Positions 1-11,117 of a stretch of 64,000 nt of DNA are shown piece after piece. The DNA is from Metallyticus violacea (Eukaryota > Arthropoda > Insecta > Mantodea > Metallyticidae): assembly GCA_030762175.1 (NCBI GenBank), contig CM060833.1, positions 67,605,001-67,669,000 on the forward strand, read 5' to 3'. Below the pieces are notes generated by a model that was not told where the DNA came from, made no database searches, and was given only the letters and a program-made list of their open reading frames with translations. The stretch's first letter is position 1; each line of letters begins with the position of its first letter. The position numbers and the translations under genes are program-made.

Positions 1-930
1 CTTAAATGGAATTAAACTGATATACATAAATGATCTCTCCTTATCTATCCAAGATGCAGGAAATGCTGTTCTATTTGCAGATGACACAAGCATATTGATA
101 AATGGAAAGAGCCTTAAAGATTGTGCCATTAAATTAAATCTGGTTCTGAGTTCATTGTGTGTATGGTTCAAAGCAAACAAAATGTCTCTAAATCTAGATA
201 AAACAAATGTTATGAAATTCATTGCTCACAGATCCACAATTACAGATAGGATATTATAAGTGTACTTTCACAAACCAAATATATTAAATTCCTTGGTTTA
301 ACAATTGATAATCATCTGAATTTGAAAGATAACACTGATCTTATTACACCTAAACTTAGCAGTGCATGCTATGCAATACGTGCATTAGTAATGTTGGAGT
401 CAATTAAGACTTTAAAACTAGTTTATTATGCTTATTTCAACCCAATAATGAAGTATGATCTAATATTTGGGGGAAATTCAGTCAAAAGTGAATGTGTCTT
501 CCTGTTACAGAAAAAAATCATAAGAATAATCGCTGGTACACATAGACATTCATACAGAAACATCTTTAGAAAATTTGAAATTTTAATTATTGCTTGTGAA
601 TATATTTTATCCCCCATGAACTTTTATATAAGAAATAAAGAAAAATTTGTTCAAAATCAAAATATAAAATCAAAATCAAAGAATACTAGACAAAAAGCAA
701 ATCTATATCGCCCAACTTCAGCACTTTCATGCCATCAAGAAGGTGTTTATTATGAATCAATTCATAATAAACACAATGCTCTTCCCTCTAGCCTAAAAGC
801 CTTAATAAATAATGACGATTCCTTTACACCTGCTCTTAGAAAATACCTATGTAAAAAGGCCTATTATTCTGTAAAGGAATATATGAGTGACAATATTATA
901 CTGCACAATACATTAATATATATGTAAACA
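1..930 (+). mobile_element. Jockey-like LINE, 3' part of reverse transcriptase ORF
   Basis: This is the C-terminal part of a non-LTR retrotransposon polymerase, entering from the left edge. Frame 17-258 reads YINDL and then FADDTS (positions 74-91), which is the RT catalytic block, and ends at a stop at 257-259. A second frame, 322-927, continues with the region typical of jockey-group thumb and C-terminal segments: KLSSACYAIR, VYYAYFNPIM and LQKKIIRIIAG, ending in YYSVKEYM. The break between the frames means this copy cannot make an active enzyme. Upstream ORF1 and endonuclease parts lie outside the window. The family call rests on these motif series and is solid at the level of jockey/CR1-group LINE; the exact clade is not resolved. 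Confidence 0.88.
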
Positions 931-1544
931 TGTATAATATAAATTTTGTATGATTAAGTGACTTGTCTGTTTTTGTTGTTTGGTTGAGTTGTTCTGGATG
1001 TTCTTTTTTATTTTTATTGTAATTATTTATGTAGATGTAGACAAATTTTTGTAAATATACATTAAAAGCTACTGTGGTAATTGTATATGACAAGTTCTAT
1101 GTTCATAGCTCTCTGTGACTGTTCCATGAACTCACTGAATGCTCCAGGAACTAAACAACTATTAACAAAGTCAATCATCAACTGCCAAAAAAAACCACAT
1201 TAATGGTTATTATAGAATGGAAATAAGAGGCAAAAAATGTCAATATCCTTAACACAATATTAAAACTAACAAAAAATATGTGCAGTTTCTTTGAAGATGT
1301 AGGAAATTCTAATTAGTAATGGAAGGACTATTCGCTCTGGTATTAAAAATACAATAAATGTTCAATAACTTAGGAATTGGTAAAGGTAGGACTGTTTGCT
1401 CTGCTATTAAAAATATAGTAAACTTTCAATAACTCAGGAAATTAAGTTCTGAGGCAGGAAGCTATAACAAAATAGCTATATTTGTCCACATCTATCTCTT
1501 CTCAAAAATATTAGATATTCTTGGAGTGCACAATATTTGAGAAC
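931..1544. other. No gene recognised
   Basis: AT-rich sequence follows the LINE end. Its first part may be LINE 3' UTR. A short repeated phrase (near 1318-1345 and 1380-1440, 'ggactnttngctctg') suggests an old local duplication. I see no coding signature. Confidence 0.4.
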
Positions 1545-1953
1545 ATCTAAATTAGCGGTTCCCAAACTGTGGGTCGGGACCCCAGGAGTATCACTGGATT
1601 CTATTTCAGGAGTTATAGTGGATATGGGGAAAGTACTTTTATTTAAGAATTTATCCATTTTCACATTCGTTTTTATTAAGAATGTTTAATTAACTGTAAC
1701 ATTATGATTATTTTGGCCAGTTATGAAGCAGCCGAACAATGGATATTGTGATTCAGTTGACATCATATTGTTGAAGCGTGCCCAAACTTACACATTAATT
1801 ATTATTAACCAGCAAAGTGAATATAAGGATTGCCAACAACAATCCTTTAGTTACACTTATTCATATTCAACCAGAATGATATTTCCTATTTGCCTATTCT
1901 TGAAAAGATGGCCATGCATGCATGCATGAAGTTCGGGAACCACTGATCTAAAT
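1545..1953. mobile_element. hAT-type MITE with 8-bp target duplication
   Basis: The element body is 1553-1945 (393 bp). The left end reads TAGCGGTTCCCAAACTGTGG and the right end is the inverted TTCGGGAACCACTG. Both fit the C/TAG..CTG ends and the GGTTCCCAA signature of hAT (Charlie/SPIN-like) elements. The flanks are a perfect 8-bp direct repeat, ATCTAAAT, at 1545-1552 and 1946-1953, the duplication length diagnostic of the hAT superfamily. The interior has no transposase coding, so this is a non-autonomous copy. The first base of the left end is T where C is expected. The identity is well supported; the autonomous partner is not in the window. Confidence 0.9.
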
Positions 1954-3952
1954 TATACAATAAATTACCACTTAATATGTTATTAATAGAAATCATTTTT
2001 TGAAAAATCTTGAGTTAAAGTTAGAAGATTTGTAAGCAACTATAGTTTATCTAGTTGTTAAATTTGGTGTGCTGTATCTTAACTAATAGTGTATGTAATC
2101 TATACTTCCCAGTAATGTTATATCCTGTGATCAAATTAAAATGAGTCCTTTGGTCACTTCACGTCATAGATGTCTGATAAGCCTTACCAAAGTCAATAAT
2201 CTTACAACCTATTCCTTTCTTCGCATTTTTTGTTTCATAGAATTAAGCAACAGTTTTGTGCTTTTATTATTGACATTACATACTGAAAATAATATATTTA
2301 AAAAATATAATTCAGTTTAATGAAAAGAATAATTTAACTTTAAAATGAAAATGTATTTAAAGAGCTTTGTATGGTTGCAAAAAATAATTCTAACTCATAT
2401 AAATTCTGGCCAATTGGCCTCAAATTCATTCACACACCAAAGTGTATCATAACAAAACTTCTGTTTGGAAGTAACTTTCAAGAATAAAGTTACGTTCTTT
2501 TGTAACGTTCATGATGCCTTTGAGTAACATTTTTAAAAAGGTTGTGAAGTTTTGTTCCATTGAAACCATGGAAGAAATTTATTTCTAGTCGAGATATAGA
2601 TTACATATCCAAAAAAAAAAAAAAGAGGAAAAAAAAAGTTTTTTGATGTCATAAAAAGGCATGGCATTCCCCTATAATGTTTCCAGGGTTAAAATGGCTA
2701 CATATTAATTTAAAAAATGGAAGTCTCAATTTAAATTTGAACGCAAAGTATTTTAATATGGCACTTATAAATATTAAAAATTATTTTGTTTATATAAACT
2801 AATCTATATAATATATCTTATGTTTTATACTGAACAGCATACGTTTGCCTAAAACCGAAACACTAACATGACCGTTAGTACTATGCTTGAACAGACAAAC
2901 ATGTTGGTATTAAGACTATTAAAGAATTGGCATATGTTACTGCTTTCCAATCTTGTGCCTACATACTTCATGTCTTACCAAATTTTGGCGCAATAACTTC
3001 CAAGGGATTTCCTCAGACTGCACTAGATTTTAAATGCTTCTATTAGCACGGTTCGTCTGGGTATACGGTTTGTGTTTAAAAGTTTACAGGTTAATTACAC
3101 GTGTTAAAGAGAATGTAATTGCAGAATATTTTCAAATCTATTCAATTTGAGAAACGAGTGGAATCACATTCACAGAGGAAAGACATATTATCCTCTTTCC
3201 TCCATATTGAACATTTTAACTCTAACTAACTTTTGAACTGCTGGCAGCGGCTCACTCTGAATTGGCCAATACTGCCAGTGTTGCCAGGTTTTCAGCAAAG
3301 AAAATTCTTCTTTATGCTTCAAAAGCCCTGAGAATCAGCGAAATTTCCTACAATTTTAAAACCTAACTTTATAATGCATGTTGGTATCGGATGTTTCTCT
3401 AACTTTGAAATTTTTAAAATTAAATTTAAAATATTAATTTTAATTTCGGTAATAAAATCAAAAGCACAGTAATATTAATGCAGACTCACTTTAGAAATGT
3501 AATAGAAAAGTGTAGGAAAATTATGCGAATAAAAAAAGAAACTAATCCGCTTACATTTGTTGACCGACTTGAGCTCCATTTTTTCCGCCGACGTTCGTGA
3601 AAGAAGGTGTGAAAGGCGCAGCCATATTCTCACCTAACTGCAACGCCATCGTACGTTTGTGCTATTCTGCTTTATATTGGAATTGTTCTAATTTAGCTGT
3701 TAAAGTATGCCTCAAGTCTTCTGCAGCAATTCAGAAACGGCAATTAATTTTATGAATCTTTCAACCGGTTTACTCCCGTGCTGCTGATGTATCGTAATAT
3801 CACAACAAATTGTAATATGTATGTAATATTTGTCGTTTCATCAGTCCTACAGAAACGAACTTTGTCCTTTCTATTTCTTTTCTAATCTCATTCCTATAGA
3901 CAAGATATTTTTCTCACTTCATACGCAGTTAGCCAAGATGCTTTTTCAAACC

Positions 3953-3983
<31 letters not shown>

Positions 3984-4594
3984 TGATTTTGTGCCGTCTT
4001 GATAAGTAAGCTCCAATAGCTTTCGGTTGATGAAGTACAAATCGTTTCACTTTCAATTTAACAGTTAAACTTACACGCTAAATTGCAGTATTCAATAAAA
4101 CGTCCTCTTTATTCATTGACACAAAACTGACACGTTTTTAGTAACTTAACGGTTAATATTGTGAAAGCCAACTTTTCACTGATAAACAGTGAGGAAGCTA
4201 CCCAGTTTCAAACAAAGGGCGAAAATAGTCAGCTATGCATGGTGTCAATAACCCTAAAACATCTGGTTCCTAAGAAAAGAAAGAATACCAAGCGCTGAGC
4301 TTAGGTTATCTTCCTTCTGGCTCAAGAGAACGCAGAAATAAGCAGAGGAAAGGAAAGTATAAGTCCTTGTAAATCTTTGCTGGCATATGAAGGGACATGT
4401 TTAAAGCGTAAAATTTTCCGGTGTGGCCCATGAGCCTCCCTTGCTAACGGAGGAACCGCATGCTACCGCTATTACAGTAGATAGGAAAACCCTACTTATT
4501 GCACAAGATATAATTAAGAACTAATCGATTATACATTGCCGTTTTCATGCATTTTTTGTTTTAAAAGTTAACGAGGAGAAGAGAAAATGGCAAA
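1954..4594. other. Unassigned 2.6-kb stretch
   Basis: I found no protein signature here on either strand. The stretch contains a 28-nt adenine run at 3956-3983, an A-rich run near 2610-2640, and the CpG-rich patch listed separately. The sequence at 4190-4520 is less AT-rich than its surroundings but shows no readable domain. It may be host intergenic or intronic DNA. Confidence 0.4.
3240..3800. promoter_or_regulatory. CpG-enriched patch with CCAAT-like and YY1-like motifs
   Basis: About ten CpG dinucleotides fall in the 115 bases around 3545-3660, in a neighbourhood otherwise poor in CpG. The patch holds an inverted CCAAT-type box (ATTGGCC, near 3260) and a YY1-like GCAGCCATATT near 3621. 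It could be a promoter or first exon of a gene running out of the window, or simply a fragment of a less methylated repeat. No open frame supports a coding exon. Confidence 0.25.
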
Positions 4595-5935
4595 TAACAC
4601 TGGGCAACAAAAAATAATTTTTGAATGTTTCGAGCACTTCATGAGGCAATTCCTACTAATTTTGGGTTGAGAAAAACAAATACGACAATTAAAAAATTTT
4701 ATTAGCTCTAGTTTCTATGATATACACAAGGTGGAAGTATTACATACTAACGGATTGAGAGAAAATGATACATTTTAATTACATACATACTAACAACAAT
4801 GAAAGTGCATTTGATTTTTTTAACTGGTAATTACATGCTAAGAGTTCTAAATTGCTGGAAAAATACTTCGCAGATAGTCGTGTCTGAAGAGATTCATGTG
4901 GTGGCCTATTGACTTCATCGTCTTTTAGCTTGCCTCTTGTGATGGAGTTCCGCAGAATCCCTATACAAAGACCAACAGTAATCCGCAAGCATTACTTCAT
5001 TCCAACGGCCCTGATATCTTTGTTCCATAACAGAAATGTCCTGATGGAATCTCTCCCCATGTTCATCACTAACAGCTTCACAACTAGGAGGGAAAAAGTC
5101 TAGGTGGGAGTGGAGAAAATGGATCTTAAGGGACATGTTGCATCCAAGGTTACGGTATTTTTGCAGGAGTACTGTCACCAAATGCTTGTAGTTGTCATCT
5201 CTTTTGTTGCCTACAAATCCATGAACAACACCCTTGAAGGCTTCCCAAGCTTCCTTTTCTTTCCCCTCCAAAACTTGGTCAAATGCAGGATCCTTTACAA
5301 GTTCTCTTATTTGTGGTCCGACAAAAATGCCTTCCTTAACTTTTGCATCACTTAATTTCGAAAATTTCTCTCTGATGTACTTAAAGGCCCGTCCTTCTCG
5401 GCCAATAGCTTTGACAAAGTTTTTCATCAAACCCAGCTTGATATGCAGGGGTGGAAGAAGAATGTCTTTTGGGTCCACAAGAGGCTTGGCAACGACATTT
5501 TTCTCGCTAGGGTGAAGATTTCTTGCAGGCCAGTCTTCTTTCACCACAAATATAACAAAAGTTATTCACCATATTTACACATTTTCGTGGCATTTTTACA
5601 AATTTTACACTAAAAAAGCACTCGCGAACCAGAAATTTTGCATTAATTTGAGTAGAAACTACATGTAATTCACAGTCACAGTCACGGCAACAGTATCTAT
5701 GTTTATGACTTACAAACAGCTGAAGAGCATTTGTGTTTTGTTATTTGACAGGTGTGCCAACTCCCAAAAAAATTCCCCCAAATTTAAAATCTTCACTCTA
5801 AAAATGAAATGTCACTTTATCTTCAAAACAAGAGCTAACCTATCATTTTATGGTGATTTTTTAATTCAGCAGATGGAAATACATGTAAATTCACTATTTT
5901 AAAGCCCGAAACATTTTCATTGTTGCCCAGTGTAA
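4595..5935 (-). mobile_element. CACTG-ended DNA transposon (CMC/Chapaev-like), internally deleted
   Basis: The body is 4598-5932 (1335 bp). Both ends read CACTGGGCAACAA inward. A second matched block (ATGTTTCGRGC) lies a little further in, offset by an indel of about 11 bp. The flanks share the 3-bp direct repeat TAA (4595-4597 and 5933-5935). Terminal CACTG with a short duplication fits the CACTA/Mirage/Chapaev group. Coding is on the minus strand (see next entry). The length and single short ORF suggest a deletion derivative of a larger element. Confidence 0.75.
4915..5547 (-). CDS. Transposon-encoded protein fragment, C-terminal 210 aa
   Basis: The frame is open for 210 codons with no internal stop. 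It includes LHIKLGLMKNFVKAIG, EGIFVGPQIREL, CNMSLKIHFLHSHLDFFP and SDEHGERFHQDI, then a basic end (KRQAKRR). I recall this motif series from a protein widespread in arthropods and cnidarians and usually left uncharacterised. Its place between matching CACTG terminal repeats argues that it is a transposase or accessory protein of that element. The acidic and histidine residues in SDEHGERFH could be catalytic, but that is a guess. The upstream part of the protein is missing, so the annotated ATG is probably not the native start. The intact frame suggests fairly recent activity or purifying selection. Confidence 0.6.
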   Translation of the reverse strand: MVKEDWPARNLHPSEKNVVAKPLVDPKDILLPPLHIKLGLMKNFVKAIGREGRAFKYIREKFSKLSDAKVKEGIFVGPQIRELVKDPAFDQVLEGKEKEAWEAFKGVVHGFVGNKRDDNYKHLVTVLLQKYRNLGCNMSLKIHFLHSHLDFFPPSCEAVSDEHGERFHQDISVMEQRYQGRWNEVMLADYCWSLYRDSAELHHKRQAKRR

Positions 5936-7160
5936 TTATGATATTTTCTTTGGGGGGCCAAGCCCATTTGACCCTTATTGACGGGCTGCCCCTACTTCCA
6001 TCTAATCATTTATAGATATGATGTCATTTTATTGTCATGCCATAAGGCGAAATGATTTGCAGAACTTGTTAGAAATGTGATTAACGAATTTGAACTGTAG
6101 TATTAATGAAGCAGAAAATTTTTAAATTGAAAGTAAACACAGTTCAGATTCTGAGCAGGAGGAAGATGTGACTATCGTGTCAGTAGAACATAATTGTTAA
6201 TTATAATGCTGATAGAGATAACTATAGTGGTGAATATTGCAACATAACAGTCATGAATGTGAAAATTATATTTATGAAAAAAAAAAAAAACAAAAAAAGG
6301 TGGAAGAAAAATCAACCTCCTGTAAACTTGAGAACAAGATGCCATAACATATTTGTGCAACTCTCCAGTTTGCAACCAATTGCTACAAAGCAGGGAGAAA
6401 CTCTAGAAGTAGAAAAAGTTTGAACTCTTTCCTCATGATATTTTAGATGAAATAATAGACAAAAGTGAAAATTGAAAAAAATTAATTTGAAAAAAATAGA
6501 GTTTTTGGTATGAACTTCATGAAATAAAATGATAGTTTATTAGTCCAGTCAAGAAATTTACTGATATTTCTCAGCAGTGTATTTCCTTTGGAGCTAATGT
6601 CATAATATATGAAAAAACCATACCTTTCCGCAGTCATAAATTTGAGCTGTATATGCCTAAAATTCCGCAAAAAATGGGTCAACGTATTTGTTTCAGTAAT
6701 ACAAAAATCATAATAAGAACCAGAGAAGCAGAAATAAACAAAAACTTAAATAGTAACATAAATTTCACTGTATTTCAAACCACGTGTATTCTTCTTCAAA
6801 GGCACTTATCGTGTATATAGAGAATGTGTCACAAAGGAGAGGAAGCTGAAAACAGCAACTTAGTTTGTTTTGAGGCTTGTGAAACCAACAGAAAAGTCTC
6901 ATAGAAATGTAACAGTCAACAATTAGTTTCTTTCAATGCTGAAGAGAAGAATCTTTTTATGTGGGCACTCTAAAAAAGAACAAATCAGAATTAGTTTCTT
7001 CCAAGTAAGTCAAGGTTACATTCACAGATATAACATGACTAGTTTTTCTGTTACCAAGAAAGGGAACGCTCATTTTCATTTCATTGATGCATCAATCCCA
7101 AATGGAAAATAAAGTGCTAAGCCATTGTTTGTTGCTGATTACAACATGACAAAAGGTGGA

Positions 7161-7482
7161 GTAGATGCCTATTTTTTTTTTTTGATTGATTTATTTATGG
7201 ACGCTCTTTAACATCTCAGATCATCAGCGTCCCATTCAACTCAGGGCGTGAAACGGCCGACTAATTTTGCTCAGAGGCCTCTCTTTCAGGCTTGAGGTTC
7301 TTTTTCGTGCCGTAAATGTACGACGCGGGACCCACGGCTTTACTTCCCTTCCGAAGGAAGCCATACTTAGGATTTTTACGCCCGAAAAAATCCACTGATC
7401 CTGGCCGGATTCGAACCCGCGTTTTGGGCGTAGGAGGCAAGTATGGTAACCACTACACCACCAGGACCGACGTAGATGCCTA
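7161..7482 (-). mobile_element. SINE-A (tRNA head, Meta-SINE-like body), full length
   Basis: The body is 7172-7471 in minus orientation and the 3' poly(A) reads as T12 on the plus strand. An 11-bp target duplication, GTAGATGCCTA, lies at 7161-7171 and 7472-7482, splitting the piggyBac hallmark coding block. The 5' head carries a pol III A box (TGGTGTAGTGG) and a B box (GGTTCGAATCC) in tRNA spacing, closest to tRNA-Glu/Asp in feel. The body has CTTCCTTCGGAAGGGAAGTA, GGGTCCCGCG and AAAAAGAACC, which resemble the Meta-domain shared by Meta-SINEs. This is the best-preserved copy in the window. Confidence 0.9.
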
Positions 7483-7501
7483 AGACTAGAAATGTGCAAC
7501 A

Positions 7502-8809
7502 TACGAGGTGATATCCAGAATATTCGGGACTGGTGCTGCCATCTGGACACAAACTTACTTTCAGACTAATGACCACTGTCACCCTCGAAGTAGTCCCCTT
7601 CCACAGGTATACTCCGGTCCCAGCGATTCTGCTATTTTCCAAGTGCACCTTGGAAGTCATGTTCTTTGAGGGTGTTGAGCACAGACAGCATTTATTCTTG
7701 AATCCTCTCAATGGTGTCGAACCGACGTCCTTTCAACTTGATTTTCAGTTTGCGGAATAGAGCAAAGTCGCAGAATACCAAATCAGGTGAGTACGGTGGA
7801 TGGGGGACAACCGTCACGTAGTCCTTCGTCAAAAAGCTCCTGGTGAACAAGGAATTGTGAAAGGGCGCATTATGCAACAGCCAGTTCCCTTGCCACCAAA
7901 GTTCGGGCCGTCGTCTCCGCACATTTCCGTCGCAAATTTTAACAGAATAGTACGTGGAATTCACTGTTTGATTTGGTGGGACGAATTCTTTGTGCACAAT
8001 CCCCTTGGTATCAAGAAAAGAGGAGCATGCTCTTGACTTTGCTCTTCATTTGTCTCGCCTTTTTTTTTTTGACCTTGGTGAGTTTGGACTTTTCAACTGG
8101 GAGGTTTGTTGTCTCAGGGTCATAAGCGTACACCCAGCTCTCGTCGCCGGTGATGACCCTGAACAAGAAGGTTTGGTCATCGGATACGGCCTGACCAAGC
8201 TCCGTGCAAACTTCAACACGCTGCGCCTTCTGATCAGCAGTCAGGATCCTTGGCGCAAATTTTGCAGCGACACGATGCATGCCCAATTCATCAGTTAAAA
8301 TTCGTTAGCATGTCCCACAACCAATTCCCACTTCATGAGCAAGGTCTTCAATGGTTCGACATCGATCCTCATGAACGAAGTGTTGAACTTTGGCAAAAAT
8401 GTCAGGTGTTGTGCAGCTGATGGTCCTACCGGTGCGAGCATCGTCTTAATAGCTGTACGACCGGCCCTGAACCGAACATGCCACTCAAACTACGTGTACG
8501 GCTCATGCTTTGTCCCCCATATACTTGTTGAATCATTGCGAGGGTCTCCGTAGTATTTTTCCCATAGATTTGCACAGAATTTGATGCACACTCTCTGTTC
8601 TAATCTTGGATCCATCATAATATCGCCACACACTACACACAGAATATCATGAAAAGTACTATAGAATCTCAACACATCTACTAAGCTGCATTAAACTTTA
8701 AATATCCACTCATCAGATGCGCTAGTGTTGCCACCTAGAGGTATAAAACTACTGCAACTACTGTCGAGATGGCAGCACCGGTCCCGAATATTGTGGATAC
8801 CATCTCATA
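7502..8809 (-). mobile_element. mariner transposon, inactive, TA-flanked
   Basis: The body is 7504-8807 (1304 bp), the usual mariner length, flanked by TA on both sides. The inverted ends share ATATTCGGGACYGGTGCTGC. The minus-strand transposase is broken into frames 8011-8286 (ITGDESWVYAYDPET, the first catalytic Asp) and 7692-7997 (HKEFVPPNQTVN, YSPDLVFCDF, the third Asp block). In the second block LLHNAPFHN replaces the usual HDNAPxH, so the second catalytic Asp is missing. The frame break plus loss of an active-site residue make the copy dead. It sits within the piggyBac relic, whose coding resumes right after 8809. Confidence 0.92.
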
Positions 8810-9026
8810 TACAGCCAGTTGACAAACCAGAAGATAGCCAATGGCAATATTTTTACACTTGTGGACATACCCTGTGGTATCAATACTGTATCAAACTTTC
8901 CAAGGAACACCAGCAGAACACATGTTGAATTCATGAAAGAACTTGCAAAGACACTAACATGTCTATCATGAGATACCGCCTGGAAATGAAAAAGAACCTT
9001 CCGAGGAAACTTACATTCTCCATTTG

Positions 9027-9500
9027 GTGATTCCTTTGGATTCAAGATGAAAACAATAGCAAGACTTGATTCTGCGGAAGAAGTGTTTGAAAAAAGAAAA
9101 ACTTGCACTTTTTGTCTTCCCAAATAATGAGAAAGACAAAATACTCATGCCATAAATGTGCAACTACCAATTTGTCTTGAATGTGTTAGGAAAATTTGCA
9201 AAGCATGTTTTGAAAACAAAAATTGTGGTTTTTTCATTCAGGGCAGTTTCTGACATCACTAATGTGATTCCTTGGGATTCAAGATGAAAACAATAGCAAG
9301 ACTGGATTCTTCTGAAGAAGTGTTTGAAAAAAGAAAAACTTGCACTTTTTGTCTTCCCAAATAAAGAGAAAGACAAAATACTCATGCCATAAATATGGAA
9401 CTACCAATTTGTCTTGAATGTGTTATGAAAATTTGCAAAGCGTGTTTTGAAAACAAAAATTGTGGCTTTTTCATTCAGGGCAGTTTCTGAAATCACTAAA
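9027..9500 (+). repeat. Direct tandem duplication, 237-bp unit
   Basis: Unit 1 starts near 9027 and unit 2 near 9264; for example TTCAAGATGA recurs at 9041 and 9278. The units differ at only a few positions. The repeated part encodes the Cys-rich C-terminal finger of the piggyBac transposase, so the relic now ends with two finger copies. Both contain stops. The duplication is younger than most of the decay, because the two units still agree closely. Confidence 0.9.
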
Positions 9501-10914
9501 ATGAAAATTGTAAAACCTGTTTAATATGCATAATTATTCAGTTTCCTAATAAATATAATATCAACTAGTATAGTATATTTTTTTTATTTGCAAATAAACC
9601 AATGTCTTTCAGGCCACATGATATCAGTTGCATGAAAAATGTTATCCATGTTAATGAACACCAAGAGTGCAGGGGCTTTATCAGAGCTTTATCAATGTAT
9701 TGGTTCTTGTTTTGTGTGCCAGGGAACGGTTAATTGTGCAACATAAACTCTGTAATGATGACAAATAATTTTATTTCTACATCTTCGCATTTATATAGAC
9801 CTAGAATAAAACCTATATATTTTAAATGTAAACTTGTTCCAGAGTAATGGCATTCTGGAACAAGAATAACATTTTTGGCCTTATTGGGTCTTTTCTACCA
9901 AACAGAATTTTGGGTCAACGGCTGAGGATGGGAACGATGGTTCCCGAAACATTGTTCCAACTTAGGAAAATATAGTGAGTGAAGTGTGTAAATAAGTTAT
10001 CCATAGTGCATCATTTTAAATAAAAAAGAATTTTGTTTTCTTAATTGAAATATTCACATCATAATTCTTCTTTGCTTTGGCAGAAGAGATGCAGCTATCT
10101 GAAGGTGACATTTAAATGCCAATATTATTTGGTCATCTGAGAATAATAAAAGAATATAATTTGTTTCTTTGTGAACAGGGAAACTTTCTTGCCTTCTCTT
10201 AGGATACGGGTCTATAGTATATAAATTGAACAGAATCAAATACATAGGGCATCCCTGTTCCAGTTAATTGTTCACCATAAATTTATTGCTACATTTTTCC
10301 TTTCCTACTGATGTAATTATGTTTGTATCTCTATACAAGTCCTGAATAGCTCTTATAAGTTGTGGATAACTTTAAATATGTGAATTTTCAATTATTTTTT
10401 TTTTTCAAACATATTGTATGCTTTTACATAATCTATAAAACAAATGGACAGTTATAATCACTCTATTTTCCATATATTGTTACATTCAGAAAATGCAGTC
10501 TGTGCCGCGAGGACCTTCACTGAATCTTTCTAAAATTTTCTATTTCTAGGAGATGGGATCACATTGATTAATTATTATTAGAAGACTCATTCCTCTGTAA
10601 TTCTAGTGCTGCTTTCCGTCTCCCTTTTTAAATATTGGGTCATTATTACTAAGATACCATTCTTTTGAAACTATTCCTGTTTTCCAACAAATCTAACATG
10701 GAAATTAGACTTAAAAGAAAGGGGAGCTTGTTTTAATAACTAGAAATTAAGAAACTAATTTCAAGATTATTCATGAACTTAAGAACTTGCTTATCATGAA
10801 ATTCCTCTCAGTAATTGGAAAATTATGGTTAATTACAGTCGATTTAACTCAGACCCAAAGAAAGGCATCATAAAATGATAAATGGTGACAACTCACCTGG
10901 TTTCAAGTTTAAAG
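9501..10914. other. No gene recognised; small hairpin at 9832-9863
   Basis: AT-rich sequence. A near-perfect hairpin (CTTGTTCCAGA and its complement around a short loop) lies at 9832-9863, just upstream of the ribozyme-like motif at 9920. The remainder shows no coding or repeat signature I can name. Confidence 0.4.
9920..9958 (+). ncRNA. Hammerhead-like motif, family 3 (CUGAGGA)
   Basis: The core CTGAGGA (9922-9928) is followed by a single T, a perfect 6-bp stem II GGGAAC/GTTCCC around GATG, then GAAAC, a short ACA/UGU stem III, and a GTT cleavage triplet with GG/CC as minimal stem I. The order is that of a type I hammerhead. A GTGAGTGAAGTG tail follows, like the GTAAGTGAAG tail of the other copies here. 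No flanking duplication was found. Confidence 0.6.
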
Positions 10915-11110
10915 GAATAATTCATGGGATTCCACTAATAAAATTAGATCCCTTATTATTTCTGTATACTTCAATGATCTGCAACTTAAATCATTAGACA
11001 GAGAAAATGGTGTTTGCTAAATGACATTACCATGATTCTCAAAGACAGGAATTTTAATGCATTACAACTGAAAATAAATTTAACTATCAAAAAATTAGTT
11101 ACAGGAAAAT
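10915..11110 (+). pseudogene. Jockey-like RT fragment
   Basis: Decayed translation of this stretch resembles the RT block G-PQGS-LGPLLFL-Y-NDL: here GIPLIKLDPLLFLYTSM. An FADDTT-like patch follows with a frameshift near 11015-11040. It is a short, heavily mutated fragment joined to the next LINE end; the call rests on this one block. Confidence 0.5.
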
Positions 11111-11117
11111 TAATGTT

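Larger units (their letters stand above)
5990..9500 (+). mobile_element. piggyBac-like transposon relic, split by a SINE and a mariner
   Basis: Pieces of one piggyBac transposase lie in order on the plus strand. First comes an acidic N-terminal stretch near 6155-6185 (SEQEEDV), then a block near 6300-6350 resembling the W-PP-RTR-HN region. The family hallmark ADYNMTKGGVDAY is at 7136-7174. After the SINE and mariner insertions come TRR-PMAIF (about 8825) and a Cys-rich C-terminal finger (TCTFCLP, CHKC, CLEC; about 9108-9190). Many stops and frameshifts make it a pseudogene. Terminal repeats with TTAA were not found with confidence; a GGTTAA near 9728 is only a possibility. A second piggyBac relic lies on the opposite strand at 60.7-62.1 kb. 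Confidence 0.8.

Noticed and set aside
1723..1929. 68-aa ORF
   Set aside because: It lies wholly inside the hAT MITE, which is non-coding.
7400..7471. tRNA gene on the minus strand (also at 17385-17455, 20472, 38157)
   Set aside because: A and B boxes are present, but the sequences continue into conserved SINE bodies with poly(A) and target duplications, and the acceptor stems do not pair as in a tRNA.
7236..7550. Overlapping 104- and 111-aa minus-strand ORFs (7236-7711)
   Set aside because: They run across the SINE and the mariner end; similar frames recur in other SINE copies (for example 20435 and 38129) for that reason only.
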